Origin: Scylla paramamosain
Taxonomy: Eukaryota > Arthropoda > Malacostraca > Decapoda > Portunidae
Direction of reading: 5' to 3'
Assembly (NCBI RefSeq): GCF_035594125.1
Contig: NC_087158.1
Location: forward strand, 727,001-791,000
DNA: 64,000 bases
This document shows, in pieces, positions 23,668-57,456 of this stretch (position 1 is its first letter; each line of letters opens with the position of its first letter). Made by a program: the position numbers and the translations under genes. The notes beneath the pieces are model-generated. The model worked only from the letters and a program-made list of their open reading frames with translations. It ran no database searches and was not told the DNA's origin.

Positions 23668-26600
23668 AAAGCACTGTTCAGGGGGTGCTGTGAACTTATC
23701 ATTAAACCCAGCTGTGACCTCACTGAACGTTTCCCTTTGTATCTCACAACACAAGGGAGCAGTCACAGCCTGCCCTCTAAAGACAACTCTCTTTCTCCAC
23801 ACAAAACTACAAGCACCTTATAACACACACACACACCCTTCACTCAAAATTTCAAAATTATTGTGGCGACTCCTACACCAGCCTCGGAGTCAACATCTGG
23901 GGAGGGGACCACAAATGTCCCCACGTCGGACTGCACTTCTGTCGACGACCCTAAGTGTCTTGACACCCCCCTCAACTTTTTCTTCATTAACTTCTGCAAT
24001 ATTCGCGGTCTAAGATCTAATTTTCAATCTGTAGAACACCACCTCTCCTCTTATAAATCTCATCTTCTTTTCCTCACTGAAACTCAGGTGTCTGAGGCAA
24101 CTGACAGTAGCCCCTTTTCTGTTTCCTCCTACTTTCTCTATCCTCATTTTCCATCCAAAACTGGATGTTGCGTTCATGTGCGCAATGACTTAACCTGCTC
24201 TGGTGCCCACGCTCTTGAATCTTCCGAATTTTCCATCATCTGGCTACGACTACAGATTCACTTTCAAACTAAATTTATCTGTGTTGTATACCTCTCAAGA
24301 TAACTCCTCTGACTATAAGAAATTCTTTGACTATTTAAATTCCAAAGTGGAGCACATTCTGACTCTCTTCTCTTTTATGGAGATCTCCATTCTTGAAGAC
24401 TTCAATGTTCACCACCAGCTTTGGCTTTCCTCTCCCTTCATTGACCATCCTGGTGAACTAGCCTTTAAATTTGCTATTCTCCATGACCTACAGCAATTAG
24501 TGCAACACCTTGCTCATATTCCTGACCATCTCGGAGATACGCCCAACATTCTTGACCTTTTCCTGACCTCTAATCCTGCTCATGCTGTCATCTTCTCTTC
24601 TCCGTTGGGCTCCTCCGATCACAATCTCATATCTGTGTCTTGTCCTAACGCTCCAATCCCTCCTCAGGATCGCCCTAAGCGAAAGTGCCTCTGGCGTTTT
24701 GCCTCTGCTAGTTGGGGGGACCTGAGGAGGTATTTTGCTGATTTTCCTTGGAATGACCACTGCTTCCGTGTCAGAGACCCATCTTTGTGTGCTGAGCGCA
24801 TAACAGAGGTGATAGTGTCTGGCATGGAGGTGTACATTCCTCACTCTTTTTCTCGACCTAAACCTTCCAAACCTTGGTTCAACACAGCTTGTTCTCGTGC
24901 TATACATGATAGAGAGGTGGCCCACAAAAGGTACTTAAGCCTTCCATCGCCAGAATCTCATGCACTTTATATTTCTGCCCGGAACCATGCCAAGTCTGTT
25001 CTCCAACTAGCCAAAAACTCCTTCATTAACAGAAAATGTCAAAATCTTTCAAGATCCAACTCCCCTCGTGAATTCTAGCATCTAGCCAAAAATATCTCCA
25101 ATAACTTTGTTTCTTCTTCTTTCCCTCCTTTATTTCAACCAGATGGCACCACTGCTATCACATCTATTTCTAAAGCTGAACTCTTCGCTCATACCTTTGC
25201 TAAAAACTCTACCTTGGACGATTCTGGGCTTCTTCCTCCCTCTCCTCCACCCTCTGACTACTTCATGTTACCTGTTAAAATTCTTCTCAATGATGTTTTC
25301 CATGCTGGTCTAAACCCTCGGAAAGCTTATGGACCTGATGGGATCCCTCCTATTGTTCTCCGAAACTGTGCCTCCGTGCCTGCACCTTGCCTAATCAAAC
25401 CCTTTCAGCTCTGTCTGTCAACATCTACCTTTCCTTCTTGCTGGAAGTTTGCATACATTCAGCCTGTCCCTAAAAAGGGTGACCGTTCTAATCCCTCAAA
25501 CTACCGTCCTATTGCTTTATTTTTCTGCCTATCTAAAGTTTTTGAATCTATCCTCAACAGGAAGATTCTTAAACATCTATCACTTCACAACTTTATATCT
25601 GATCGCCAGCTTGTTTTCTGTCTAGGCCTCTCTACCGGTGATCTGGCTTTCCTTTCACTTCACAGCCTTCTATCTAATCGCCAGTATGGGTTCCGTCAAG
25701 GCCGCTCCACTGGTGATCTTCTGGCTTTCCTTACTGAGTCTTGGTCATCCTCTTTTAGAGATTTTGGTGAAACTTTTGCTGTCGCCTTGGACATATCAAA
25801 AGTTTTTGATAGAGTCTGGCACAAAGCTTTGATTTCCAAACTACCCTCCTACGTTCTATTGCTGCTGTGGTAGACGGTCACTGTTCTTCTCCTAAATCTA
25901 TTAACAGTGGTATTCCTCTGGGTTCTGCCCTGTCATCCACTCTCTTATTATTCATTAATGATTTAAACCAAACTTCTTGTCCTATCCACTCCTACGCTGA
26001 TGATACCACCCTGCACTTTTCCATGTCTTTTCATAGATGTCCAACCCTTCAGGAAGTAAACATTTCACACAGGGAAGCCACAGAACGCTTGACTTCTGAT
26101 CTTTCTAAAATTTCTGATTGGGGCAGAGCAAACTTGGTATTGTTCGATGCCTCAAAAAACTCAATTCCTCCATCTATCAACTTGACACAACCTTCCAGAC
26201 AACTATCCTCTCTTCTTCAACTCAACTGTCCCCCTCTTCTACACTGAACACCCTCGGTCTGTCCTTTACTTATAATCTGAACTGGAAACTTCACATCTCA
26301 TCTCTAGCTAAAACAGCTTCTATGAAGTTAGGTGTTCTGAGACACCTCCGCCAGTTTTTCTCACCCACCCCCTCCCAGCTGCTAACTCTGTACAAGGGCT
26401 TTATCCGTCCATGTATGGAGTATGCTTCACATGTCGGGGTGGTTCCACTCATACTGCTCTTCTTGACAGGGTGGAATCAAAAGTTTTTCATCTCATCAAC
26501 TCCTCTCCTCTAACTGACTGTCTTCAGCCTCTCTTTCATCGCCGCAATGTTGCATCTCTAACTGTCTTCTACCGCTATTTTCATGCTAACTGCTCTTCTG

Positions 26601-26950
26601 ATCTTACTAACTGCGTACCTCCCCTCCTCCCGCGGCCTCGTCTCACAAGAATTTCTTCTTTCTTTCACCCCTATTCTGTCCACCTCTCTAATGCAAGAGT
26701 TAACCAGTATTCTCAATCATTCGTCTCTTTCTCTGGTAAACTCTGGAACTCCCTGCCTGCTTCTGTATTTCCATCTTCTTATGACTTGAATTCCTTCAAA
26801 AGGGAGGTTTAAAGACACTTATCCTTCAGTTTTTTACTATCGCTTTGGACCCTTTTAAGGAACTAGCATCTCACTGGGCATTTTGTTTTTTATTGGATTT
26901 TTGTTACCCTTGGCCAGTGTCCCTCTTACATAAAAAAAAAAAAAAAAAAA
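23668..26950 (+). mobile_element. LINE copy 3 (same family, apparent mosaic)
   Basis: Begins TAAAGCACTGTTCAGGGGG, which is internal to the 5' end of copy 1, so it is slightly 5' truncated. It ends in CTTACAT followed by an A-run of about 19. Parts match the copy 1/copy 4 subfamily and parts match copy 2. Confidence 0.85.
23863..26812 (+). pseudogene. Endonuclease/reverse transcriptase of LINE copy 3, broken
   Basis: The start codon has become GTG. Frameshifts occur near 24300, an in-frame TAG at about 25076, a roughly 80 bp internal duplication near 25580-25730, and a deletion after 25850 that removes the segment following LPSY. YADD is retained near 26000. It is non-functional. Confidence 0.82.
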
Positions 26951-27220
26951 TCATGCCTGTTCTCGTGAGATGCACAGTGTCGTAATTTCCTTCCTCTCTA
27001 TGTCACAGCACGCAATAAAAGCTCCCCTCCATCCTGCCGTGGCGACGTGGTGTCTGACCATTGCCAGTCACTATAAACTTACCCGCCCCTTCGCCCCGCC
27101 CATCCCGCCGTGCTGCATGCTTTGTGCCCCGTCAAGGTTTGCGTCACGGCGCTGCCCCACCTTCCCACTCACTAAATCCATGTACTTCCTGCCACTGATT
27201 AAGCTACCTATCAATTTTAC

Positions 27221-27221
<1 letters not shown>

Positions 27222-27265
<44 letters not shown>
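27222..27265. repeat. GA microsatellite
   Basis: Twenty-two GA units, perfect. Confidence 0.95.
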
Positions 27266-27267
<2 letters not shown>

Positions 27268-27627
27268 GGATATGGCCACAAAAAATGCAGAAAGATGCCA
27301 GATTCTTTACTGTTTCCTTCTTATTCTCCTGTTGCCATGTACGAGTCTCCTCCAGTTGTTTCTGCCCCTTGCATCTTTCTCTGTGACTCCCATCCTTGGC
27401 ACTTCTACCTCAGTTCCATCCCTCCATCCCACTCCTTTACCGTTTCCCCATGTCTGCATAAAAAAAAAGTTACAAAAGAAATAAATTAAAAACAACAGTA
27501 AGAATAATTATCAATCCTCTGAGCTATTTGAATATACAATGCAGACAAGACTGTAGTGTATTTATTTGTAGGTAAAGATTATACACGTTTGAAAGCCTGA
27601 CAAATACTTCTTGGTCTGTTAGATAAA

Positions 27628-27631
<4 letters not shown>

Positions 27632-27716
<85 letters not shown>
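27632..27716. repeat. CT microsatellite
   Basis: About 85 bp of perfect CT. Confidence 0.95.
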
Positions 27717-27720
<4 letters not shown>

Positions 27721-28384
27721 AAATGGTGAAGAACTATTTTGGAGGTGGAAGGAAGAAGACGAGTCAGGCTGAAGAAGAGATGGAAGGACTGCATAGATGA
27801 TCTGAGGGAGGGAGAGAGGGTTAAGTAGAAAAGAGGCAGAAGACAGGCCGTTATGGGACAGACGAGTGGGGAACAGCGATCCCTTATAAACGAGAGAGAG
27901 GCTGCAGAAGAAGACCTGTTGGATAATTAATTACTGAATGTTTACCTGACAAAAGTACTTAATAATTGCCGTCACAGAAATAATGAATTACCAAATATTA
28001 ACCCATCAAAATTATTATGTCGGCTGTTTACATCTGGAATGGAAATTATTACTGAAAAAAAAAAAAAAAAAATCAAAAGGAATTTCATGAACCTTAAAAA
28101 AAAAAAAGAAAGATACATGAAATAGCAAGACACTAATACTAGCAAATAAAGATAAATAAATGAATAAATATAAAACTTGAATAGAAAAGAAATAAACGAC
28201 ACCAATAAAGCACAATTACTTAATATGCGCAACGAAAGCGAAATCTTAGTCATGACAAGCTCCAAGTGTTAGCGTCAAGAAGGTGCCATTATATAGTTAA
28301 AAATGGTCTCTTTTGTCGTTGCTTTAATCGAATGTTAAGGTCATAAGGACTCGCTGCGTCTTTTAGAGTCAGTACTCGGACATA

Positions 28385-28575
28385 CCTTGCTCTCTTATCA
28401 CGACTGTTTATAAAGGCTACATAAATTATTAACCTGGTTCTCAAGAATGTTTCTTTTGCTAATAACGTAAAAATCGTGTTATTCTATCATTAATACCATA
28501 AAAACACGTTCAACTTCAAGTAGAGCCTTTTGAAAGTAGTCGGGGTGGGACACAAAAGCTTTTCAGAATTTGGTA
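28385..28575. mobile_element. Inverted-repeat element (MITE-like), intergenic
   Basis: TTGCTCTCTTATCACGACT on the left pairs with AAAAGCTTTTCAGAATTT on the right, with the same core in antisense. Confidence 0.5.
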
Positions 28576-28847
28576 CTTGCAGGATCCAACGTGACAGAAT
28601 CTTGGGTACTCGGAACAGCGCGGAGTCGTCGGCGCAACGTTTGTGAACTGGGGGTCCCTCTGGTCCTTCTGGTTCCCCTGTTACGCCACGTGATGAAGGG
28701 CGAAGATGCATGGCAGACCGGCAGCGGTGGGAGTGATACCCGAGCATTCACAGAGGCCAGTGTTGCGCCGCCTGTGGACCTGAGCGGACAGCAGATGCAG
28801 ATAGTGAGTAACCAGACAGCAGCTCGCTCACTCACGTTCTGTACACA

Positions 28848-28851
<4 letters not shown>

Positions 28852-28931
<80 letters not shown>

Positions 28932-29052
28932 TGTAATGCATTCTACTACTACTACTACTACATCAGTTACTACTAGTACTACTACTGTTACCACTACCGC
29001 CACTAACCACAACACCATCACCATTACTGCTATCACTATAACCACCACAACC
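28852..29052. repeat. CT microsatellite followed by TAC/ACC-rich tract
   Basis: About 77 bp of CT (28852-28928), then an irregular ACT/ACC-rich stretch to about 29052. Confidence 0.9.
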
Positions 29053-29225
29053 ATCTACCATCACCACTGCGGGAGTTTCTCTCCCACCCCTTGAAAACTT
29101 ATGTGTTCGTGAGATGATGGGACGCCAGGTCACGTGTTTGTCTTTCACGTGGGTAGACAGCAGTGGAGGATCCAGGGGGGCGGGGGTGGGCCGCTTACCC
29201 TCCTTTTTAGGATCTATATTGCTCC

Positions 29226-29229
<4 letters not shown>

Positions 29230-29297
<68 letters not shown>
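29230..29297. repeat. TA microsatellite
   Basis: About 68 bp of TA. Confidence 0.95.
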
Positions 29298-29301
<4 letters not shown>

Positions 29302-29569
29302 GGTATGCTATGGCGCCCATCTTGTATATTAGCCCCCTTCCTTCACCTGGAGTTGAATCCGTCAATAGAAGGTTGCTTTGTAATACACCTCCGTTTTCCA
29401 TGTAATACCTGAAAACAAGCTCGGTGCAGTGGTACCGAAATCAAGGTCGAGGATGAATCAGACAAAACCTTTATGAAGGTCAGACAAATACGACTTGTCA
29501 TTACTCATCTGCCACAGACTCTCGCACGGTTCAGCGCTTTGTTCTTTCATCATGACTATTTTCAGAGAG

Positions 29570-29735
29570 CACGAGGAGGATTAGTCATGTTCCCCTGAGT
29601 GTTCCATCCATTGACCACAAAGAATGCTCATGAAACTATCACTAGGAACAGAAAAATACTCTTGAAAACCTTAGTTGCCACCATTAGAGACTAAAAAGTG
29701 GTTCAGATGAGGCGGCTAAACGTTTCAGAACGTTC
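29570..29735. mobile_element. Inverted-repeat element, partial and degenerate
   Basis: The fragment includes TCATGACTATTTTCAGAGAG, AAAATACTCTTGAAAACC and AACGTTTCAGAAC. Its order matches the antisense copies, but with changes throughout. Confidence 0.4.
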
Positions 29736-30870
29736 CAGCGTTTGAGAGACAATGTTATTTGCTTTCTTCTGGATTCTTTTTGTTAAAAATTATCGTCTCA
29801 TCTTGAGCGTCAGGCTTTATGAAGTGAAAAATAATTAATTCCATAGTCTTTGTTAAAATATATTCCCTTCAAGTTCTCGGCTTTCACTGCCCGCGTTATG
29901 GTTGTGACGTGCTGACTAACCCAAGAACGTTTGGCAAAGGAAAACAAGCGCCTGTATAACACTTGAAATGGGTAGAATTATAGAAGTATCGTCTCATCCT
30001 GGGGCAGGGGGGGGGGGTTGTACCATCCGGACCTGAATTTTTTTCTGCATTTTTTCCGCTTCCTTTGATATATGCAACGTTATGGTAAAAAAAAAAAAAA
30101 ATCCCCTTTTGTAATGAGGTCTTCCGTCATGAAATTCTACGGTTTCGCCCGCCGCGAGACATGTACAATAAATTCTTTTTTTTTTTTTTTCCTTTTTTCC
30201 TTTTTTTTTTTTTTTCCTTTTTTCCCTGTATTTTTCTGATATACCTGTTTTCTTTAGTCTCCCATAAAAATCTACAGTTCTCTCACAGCTTGGAACATTA
30301 GAGAACACGAAATTTTAGGTCTTACTATTTTTCTTAGATTTATATACGAAAAATAAAATTACATAATTAGTTTTTTCGTAATTCCAACAAATAATCAATG
30401 TATCTGCATCAGATATTTTTTTGTATTGATATTTTATTTATTTTCTACTTAAAAATATGGCGAAATATAAAAAAAATTGTTTTCACCTCCCTTTCTCCCT
30501 TGATAATTAAGCGTGAAATGATGAATCGCTCTAGCCCTGTGTGGAAAACCAATCGGTAATAACTAAGTGAAACAATGTCTGCTTATTGAACACATTCTGA
30601 TGTATATATCATGTGAATTTTAAGTCCCAAACTGCAATAGATAATTTATAGTAACCCCTCAAAGTTTATGACGCAATATCTAAAAATGGCGGATTTTGGC
30701 TTACTAAAATTATCTCCGTTGTTATTCCTGTCACACATATATGAGCTATTGTATCTTATGAAACTATGAGAGGCGAACAAAGTCTGCTACCGAAATTTTT
30801 GTTTGGATTTGATTTTGATTTTTGACAAATATTTGAAAGTCAAATTTTTTTTCACTTTTCATCAAAAAAG

Positions 30871-30974
<104 letters not shown>

Positions 30975-30987
30975 CCAACATGAAGGT

Positions 30988-31168
30988 GAGCATTCTAGCG
31001 AATTTTAAAAGTGCTTTCATGATTCCACCGATAAGTTAATTATAGGATTCTGCATCATCAATAGGAAAAAAAAAAAAAAACATCAATGTAACCAAACCAG
31101 CAGTGTTCATCTCCATCGCCTTTGAAAACAATCCTTATTAAGAGCCCAACGCATTTCAGAATACTAGC
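30988..31168. mobile_element. Inverted-repeat element, degenerate
   Basis: It begins ATTCTAGCGAATTTTAAAAG and ends CAACGCATTTCAGAATAC, with TAGGAAAAA in the middle. It follows a TA microsatellite. Confidence 0.4.
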
Positions 31169-31851
31169 TCAGGTGGTAAATGTCATGTAACAGTCGCGAC
31201 TCTCGTGAGGTATTGTAATAGAAAAGCAGGACAATGATGACAGTTTGCCCAAATAATAATAATAAAAAAAAAAAGGGAACATAGGCCTACACATTCTGAA
31301 ACATTTTGGCTTCTTATCTCTGTTTTCAGCAGGATGTAGTGGGTGTTGCTGGGGATTTCAAGGATGTGTTTACGGTCATAGTGATGGTTTGGCAAGGATT
31401 CTGCGTCATCAGTGGAAAAACTTAGCGAGAACTCGAGCAAGTGCATGTGGTTAGATGGTGGATGGTTGACCGCGTTAAGTCTGATTAAGTTGAGAGAGGA
31501 AAATGTGTGAGAATGGGATGGGTTGAGAAAGTAGAGGAAAGTAAGTAGAATGAGAAGATAAGAATATAAAGTACAAAAGACTGTAAGGAGAATGTAAGGG
31601 GATTGAAAATATTGTGGGCATATATGTAATGAAAAAAACCCTTCATTGAGTGGTTGTTTTTGTGGTCTTCGACAAACTTATCGATATGAGGGAACAAACT
31701 ATGGAGTTTCAAAACAGGGTGATAACTGACTGGAGATGCTGCGTCAAGGAAAGGAAGAACTTATTGTGATATCGTAAGCTAACCAGAATCTCTCTTTTTG
31801 AGCGACAGTCCCACTTTTTCAACGTGTCCCGTTTAAAGGAAAATGTTCCGC

Positions 31852-31858
31852 TTTTTTT

Positions 31859-31928
<70 letters not shown>
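31852..31928. repeat. T-run followed by GT microsatellite
   Basis: Twenty-nine T residues, then about 48 bp of GT. Confidence 0.95.
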
Positions 31929-31930
<2 letters not shown>

Positions 31931-32173
31931 ATTCCACTTTTTCGTGATCGTCCCACTTCTAATGGAAAACTGATATCTTATTAAAGTCCACTTTTTTACT
32001 AGCTATTTGCCAACTGTGTGGCGTACTCATCCCGTACTCTCACGTCATATAACACAGCTGTTCCTATTTTGATTCGCTTCTTTCAGCCATATGAAGGTAT
32101 TTACGTGAAACTTTTTTATCTAAAATCTCAACACACACACGCACACACACACACATTACACACATATTAACTA

Positions 32174-32341
<168 letters not shown>

Positions 32342-32910
32342 GTCTCACTTTTAGTTCCAAAGAAAAAAATAACTACGTTATTTCGTTTATGAATGTGATC
32401 ACGTGTTTAAATAGTTAATATGCACTGCAATTAATTATGCAAAAGAATGAATGATTAAACTATTTCATTCATGTTAAAAGAAAAATAAGTTTCTTCTACC
32501 TCTTTTTTTATTTTATATTTAACTTCGTTTTCCATTTTCATACTTTACTTCCAATTTCCAATTATTGAGTTTGTTTGCATTCTTTTCAGTCCTTTCATTT
32601 ACGTACATATAACTCATTCAATTTTTTTTTTTTTTTCGTAAGAGTTTCAATAAATGCACATGACTCAGACCTTTCAGTTTCTTCCACTTTCATTTTATTT
32701 TCATCTTCGTCTTACACTTTCATTCGTAACTTCCATTTCCTAATTATTACATTTCTCACAGTCTTTTCAACCCTTTCATCTATAACACATCTAATTATTT
32801 TCGGAACAAGAAGGATTAAATGGAATACGGGCGATAAAAACATCTTCAACTCCCCCCCACCCCCACATACACACGTAGAAATAGAAGACTGATGATGCTT
32901 TACTTTCCCG

Positions 32911-32968
32911 CAGGTTGCGTCAAGTAGCAGCAGCGGACATCACCTCAATTTCTTGTTAACCAAACACG
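32911..32968 (+). promoter_or_regulatory. Leader of the MRP start exon, with possible upstream acceptor
   Basis: TTTCCCGCAG ends at 32913, just before the leader, and would serve as an acceptor for an upstream non-coding exon. The ATG at 32969 is used because the reading frame and the family N-terminus begin there. No TATA box was assigned. Confidence 0.35.
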
Positions 32969-53927
<20,959 letters not shown>

Positions 53928-54383
53928 TTCAGCAGTCTTTCACCAAGTGGCACCTTACTGTCATCACTTGTAGATGATGACATCCATCATGCTGAAATTA
54001 GATATTCATTGCAAGTCTGTATATCTTTCCTTAATTCTTACAACTGCAAATGAGTCATGTTCTTGAAGACTCGTATGTACAAACTTTAGAAGTTCTGCTT
54101 TTGTTTTCTGAAAACTGCTGTGGAACAGCTGACTCATGTATCTTGCAATATATATTTACATGTTAGAGTTTATTTATCCTGGTACTCAGTGCAAAGTTTT
54201 TATATTATTATTATTATTATTATTATGTTATTCAGTTCCATGGTTTTAGCCACAGAACTGTTAGACATACTGTAGGTACATACAGCAGGATAATAAGAGG
54301 CATTCATCTGAATCACGGTGTGAAGTCAGATATTTGGTGGTGAGTTGTGAAAACTTGTTGGTAATTTTAGAAGTCCATATTAT

Positions 54384-54389
54384 AATAAA
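54384..54389 (+). terminator. Candidate polyadenylation signal for the MRP gene
   Basis: AATAAA lies about 460 nt past the MRP stop and is followed by T/G-rich sequence. It is a reasonable 3' end, but other signals further on cannot be excluded. Confidence 0.45.
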
Positions 54390-55447
54390 TGTCTTCTAGT
54401 TCTTTGTTTATTTGTTCCACCTTTGTGGGGACAATTTTGGTGTTCTTGCTTAGTTTGATGGGCTGTGTCCCTGCTGGTCTCATTCAGCTGACCAAGAAGG
54501 ATAGACATCTGGTGTGGTGTTGTGGGAGGCTTTGCCTTCCTGCCACCACCTTCTCTTTCTCTTGTAAAATTTTCCATTCCATCCCTTTTTATGACCTCAA
54601 TGTACATGTACTATTTTCTTTTGCCCAATTCTGTCCATCATATTATTGTAGGTCTCCCAATATCTGTTCTTTCATCTACTCTACTGTTACATTCTGGAAC
54701 ACTTCCTTTATCCTTTGTCAATATTTTAGTTTCTAGAACTTGGGCTTCACTAAAATGCCTTGGGAACTATATTAGTCTTACCTGGACACTAGTATTGTTC
54801 TTTTGCAGTAGAAATTAAGTAAGATTTTTTTCTCTCCCACAGTTAGTCTCATTTACATGTAAAAAAGTAGAATGAGTGCAATAGTGTTTCCTTGGCTCTA
54901 TAGGCCATCACTGCTGTGTTATCTGGCAGGGCAGTTCTTACAAACAGGCATCAGTTAAAAGGTGAAGGCTGAAGGAAGGCAAGAGTTGCAGGGATGTGTG
55001 CTGAATGGGCACAGCATGGGCTGGCCAGGAGCTGCACCTCATGCATATATTTGTGCAAGTTGATTGTTAGGCAAATTATTTTAGAATAATGTTTGTAATT
55101 AGGATAAGACCATAAAAAAAATCTTATGAAAGCTCATTGGAGATTATCAGTCTTAAAAGTGAAGTAAAATGACACTGCTTGTTTACATATTTATTTTGAA
55201 AGGGCATCCTTAAGATTACTACCATCATCACATCCCTTTCTCTGTAGCACAGGTCAGGAAGAGCCAGACTTGATGAATGAGTGATGAAGGCCTCAGAGGA
55301 CAGTGCAACAAGAGTGGCAACAAGTTAAACATGCACATGGCATAATGAACCTGTGAAAAATTATACAGTTGTACATATTCTTGCTTTCTATATGTTGACA
55401 TACAACAAAAAATCAATAGTCATCCCTTAGTTTAAAATGAATGTAAT
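54390..55447. other. Gap between the converging MRP and zinc-finger units
   Basis: No protein family or repeat was recognised. It may hold alternative 3' UTR sequence of either gene. Confidence 0.4.
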
Positions 55448-55453
55448 TTTATT
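55448..55453 (-). terminator. Candidate polyadenylation signal for zinc-finger exon A
   Basis: AATAAA on the minus strand, about 420 nt past the stop of exon A. It faces the 3' end of the MRP gene, so the two units converge here. Confidence 0.35.
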
Positions 55454-55870
55454 TTTCACAGTAATTCATGATGAACAATGTTGCTAACTGAAAGAAAAGT
55501 GTATCACAGTTTCTTGGCTCAGATCCTTCACTAAGATTCCTATAGTTAAATGCTGAACACCCACCAAGGGTACAGAGGTGCAGTTTCTTCCAACTTGCAC
55601 ACTCATAAAATATATATAAACTTTTTGGCCTTGCAAATTGGTTTTCCAATGCTTTTGATGCTTAAGATATAAGAAACAGATGCATGTATGTAATTCAAAT
55701 GGGAAACAATAAGATGCTGCAGATATGATGAAGACACCGTATAAAACAGGACAGTGTATTGTAATGCTAATGAAAATTAAGATAACTGCAATGAGCAATG
55801 AGCATTAAGATACTGAATTTAGGCATGTGGTTGTCAGCAGAGAGAAGATCACAGTGTCACAGGCACCATC

Positions 55871-56293
55871 TCAGGTGAGGTTCCTTGTGGCATGAATGCG
55901 CATGTGACCCTTGAGGACTTCCTTGCGAGAGGAGCGGTAGGGACAAAAGGTACATGCAAAAGGCTTCTCACCAGTGTGGACTCTGATGTGCTTGACAAGA
56001 TCACCTTTCTGAGAACAGCGAAAACTACAATGAGGACATGGGAAAGGCCTTTCCCCTGTGTGCGTCCTCCCATGGCGAATGAAATTGCCCTTAAGGGTGG
56101 TTTTGTAAGGGCAAAAGGGACATTGGTGTTCCTTGGCAGAATGTTTATTGCCACCATAGGAGCCATCAGCCCACACACTCCTGGCAAAAGAGGGCCCACT
56201 GCGCTGCTGCCCTCCCTCAATGCTGGCCACCAGCTGTTGGGAGAGAAACTTGATGAGGTAAGCCACCACAACCAGGCAGTCTGTGGCTTGTAC
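55871..56293 (-). CDS. C2H2 zinc-finger 3'-terminal exon A (lola-type isoform exon)
   Basis: One open exon of 140 codons, starting in phase 0 right after a CTCAG acceptor and ending in TGA. Three C2H2 fingers with HTGERPF/HTGEKPF linkers occupy its second half: CPFCPYKTTLKGNFIRHGRTH, CPHCSFRC...HIRVH and CTFCPYRS...HMRIH. The first half is hydrophobic (VVVAYLIKFL), then low-complexity. There is no start codon of its own near the front, so it must be joined to an upstream exon. Zinc coordination and DNA binding in the nucleus follow from the finger family. Exons of this kind, repeated in series, are typical of BTB zinc-finger genes such as longitudinals lacking. The shared BTB part is not in the window. 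Confidence 0.8.
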   Translation of the reverse strand, partial: VQATDCLVVVAYLIKFLSQQLVASIEGGQQRSGPSFARSVWADGSYGGNKHSAKEHQCPFCPYKTTLKGNFIRHGRTHTGERPFPCPHCSFRCSQKGDLVKHIRVHTGEKPFACTFCPYRSSRKEVLKGHMRIHATRNLT

Positions 56294-56903
56294 CTGAGTG
56301 CACTAACACCTAAGCAAGTACACAGCCACTTTTTATTTTGTTAAATCCAAGGTTGTTTGTAAACAGACTAATAAATTTTAGTGAACTGGGGTTGTATCCA
56401 TTTTGGCTTGATATCTTCATTCTTAAAATTTTGTGTTTCTTTTTTTTTTTTTTCATGAGGATATCAGGTATATGTGGGCTCCTTGGGTTTCTAAAGAAAA
56501 AATATAAGAAAAGATTAAGTAGTAATAGTTGGTAGCCACTAAATTCCATGATAAAAATGTGCTTTCTGCATAAACCAACAATCTGGTGTAATGTATAATG
56601 CCATATTTTTCAACTGATGTGTCTCAGTAGGTTTTTCATTCAACTATTTACAATATTTATTTATTTTTATTTATTCATTTATTTATTTGTTTATTTATTT
56701 TTTTTCATGTGAAATGGATTAGGATAGAGAAATAAATGGGTCACCACTTTGTCAAACAATTTGGTTGTCTGTTTTTGTCATGGCATATATGTGTTTCATA
56801 CTAGAATGTTTTGTCATAGAAAAATAAATATGATAAAGAGATACATTTCTGCAAAAATAATTATGTTAACTGTGGGTAAGTGTTAAGAGTTTGTATAGTA
56901 AAA

Positions 56904-56973
<70 letters not shown>

Positions 56974-57080
56974 TAAATAAATAAATAAAATAAATAAATA
57001 AATAAATAATTAAATAAAATGAATAAATAAGTACACAATAATAATAATAGTAAATAAAAAAATAAATTAAATTAAATTAA
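56904..57080. repeat. AAT microsatellite and AAATA-rich tract
   Basis: About 68 bp of AAT followed by irregular AAATA and AATTA units, between zinc-finger exons A and B. Confidence 0.9.
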
Positions 57081-57357
57081 CATGTTGTGTGATACATCCA
57101 CCATGTGCATTGTGTATACATTGTATACTTAGGTAAAATAAGATTTGTCTATAACTATTAAATAAGTAAAAGAAATAAAAGAATAGCATCAACAAAACTA
57201 ATATTGGCTACTGGTTGCTGCAGCTTCCACAAACTGAACACTGGACATGAAAGTCTCTAGTGCACAGTGTGACATTCTCTGTCTCTCCACACAATTACAT
57301 GCCTGCTCTGTCTGACAAATGATTACATCACATGAATTTTCCCTTATTCCTATCTAT

Positions 57358-57360
<3 letters not shown>

Positions 57361-57454
<94 letters not shown>
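57361..57454. repeat. CT microsatellite
   Basis: About 94 bp of perfect CT. Confidence 0.95.

Positions 57455-57456
<2 letters not shown>

Larger units (their letters stand above)
26951..28384. other. Intergenic DNA, simple repeats only
   Basis: Holds the GA and CT microsatellites listed separately and a GC-rich patch at about 27000-27200. No protein family was recognised. Confidence 0.45.

Noticed and set aside
24497..24925. Minus-strand frame of 142 codons (also seen in the other LINE copies).
   Set aside because: It is the antisense of the endonuclease/RT reading frame and appears in copies 1 and 4 for the same reason.
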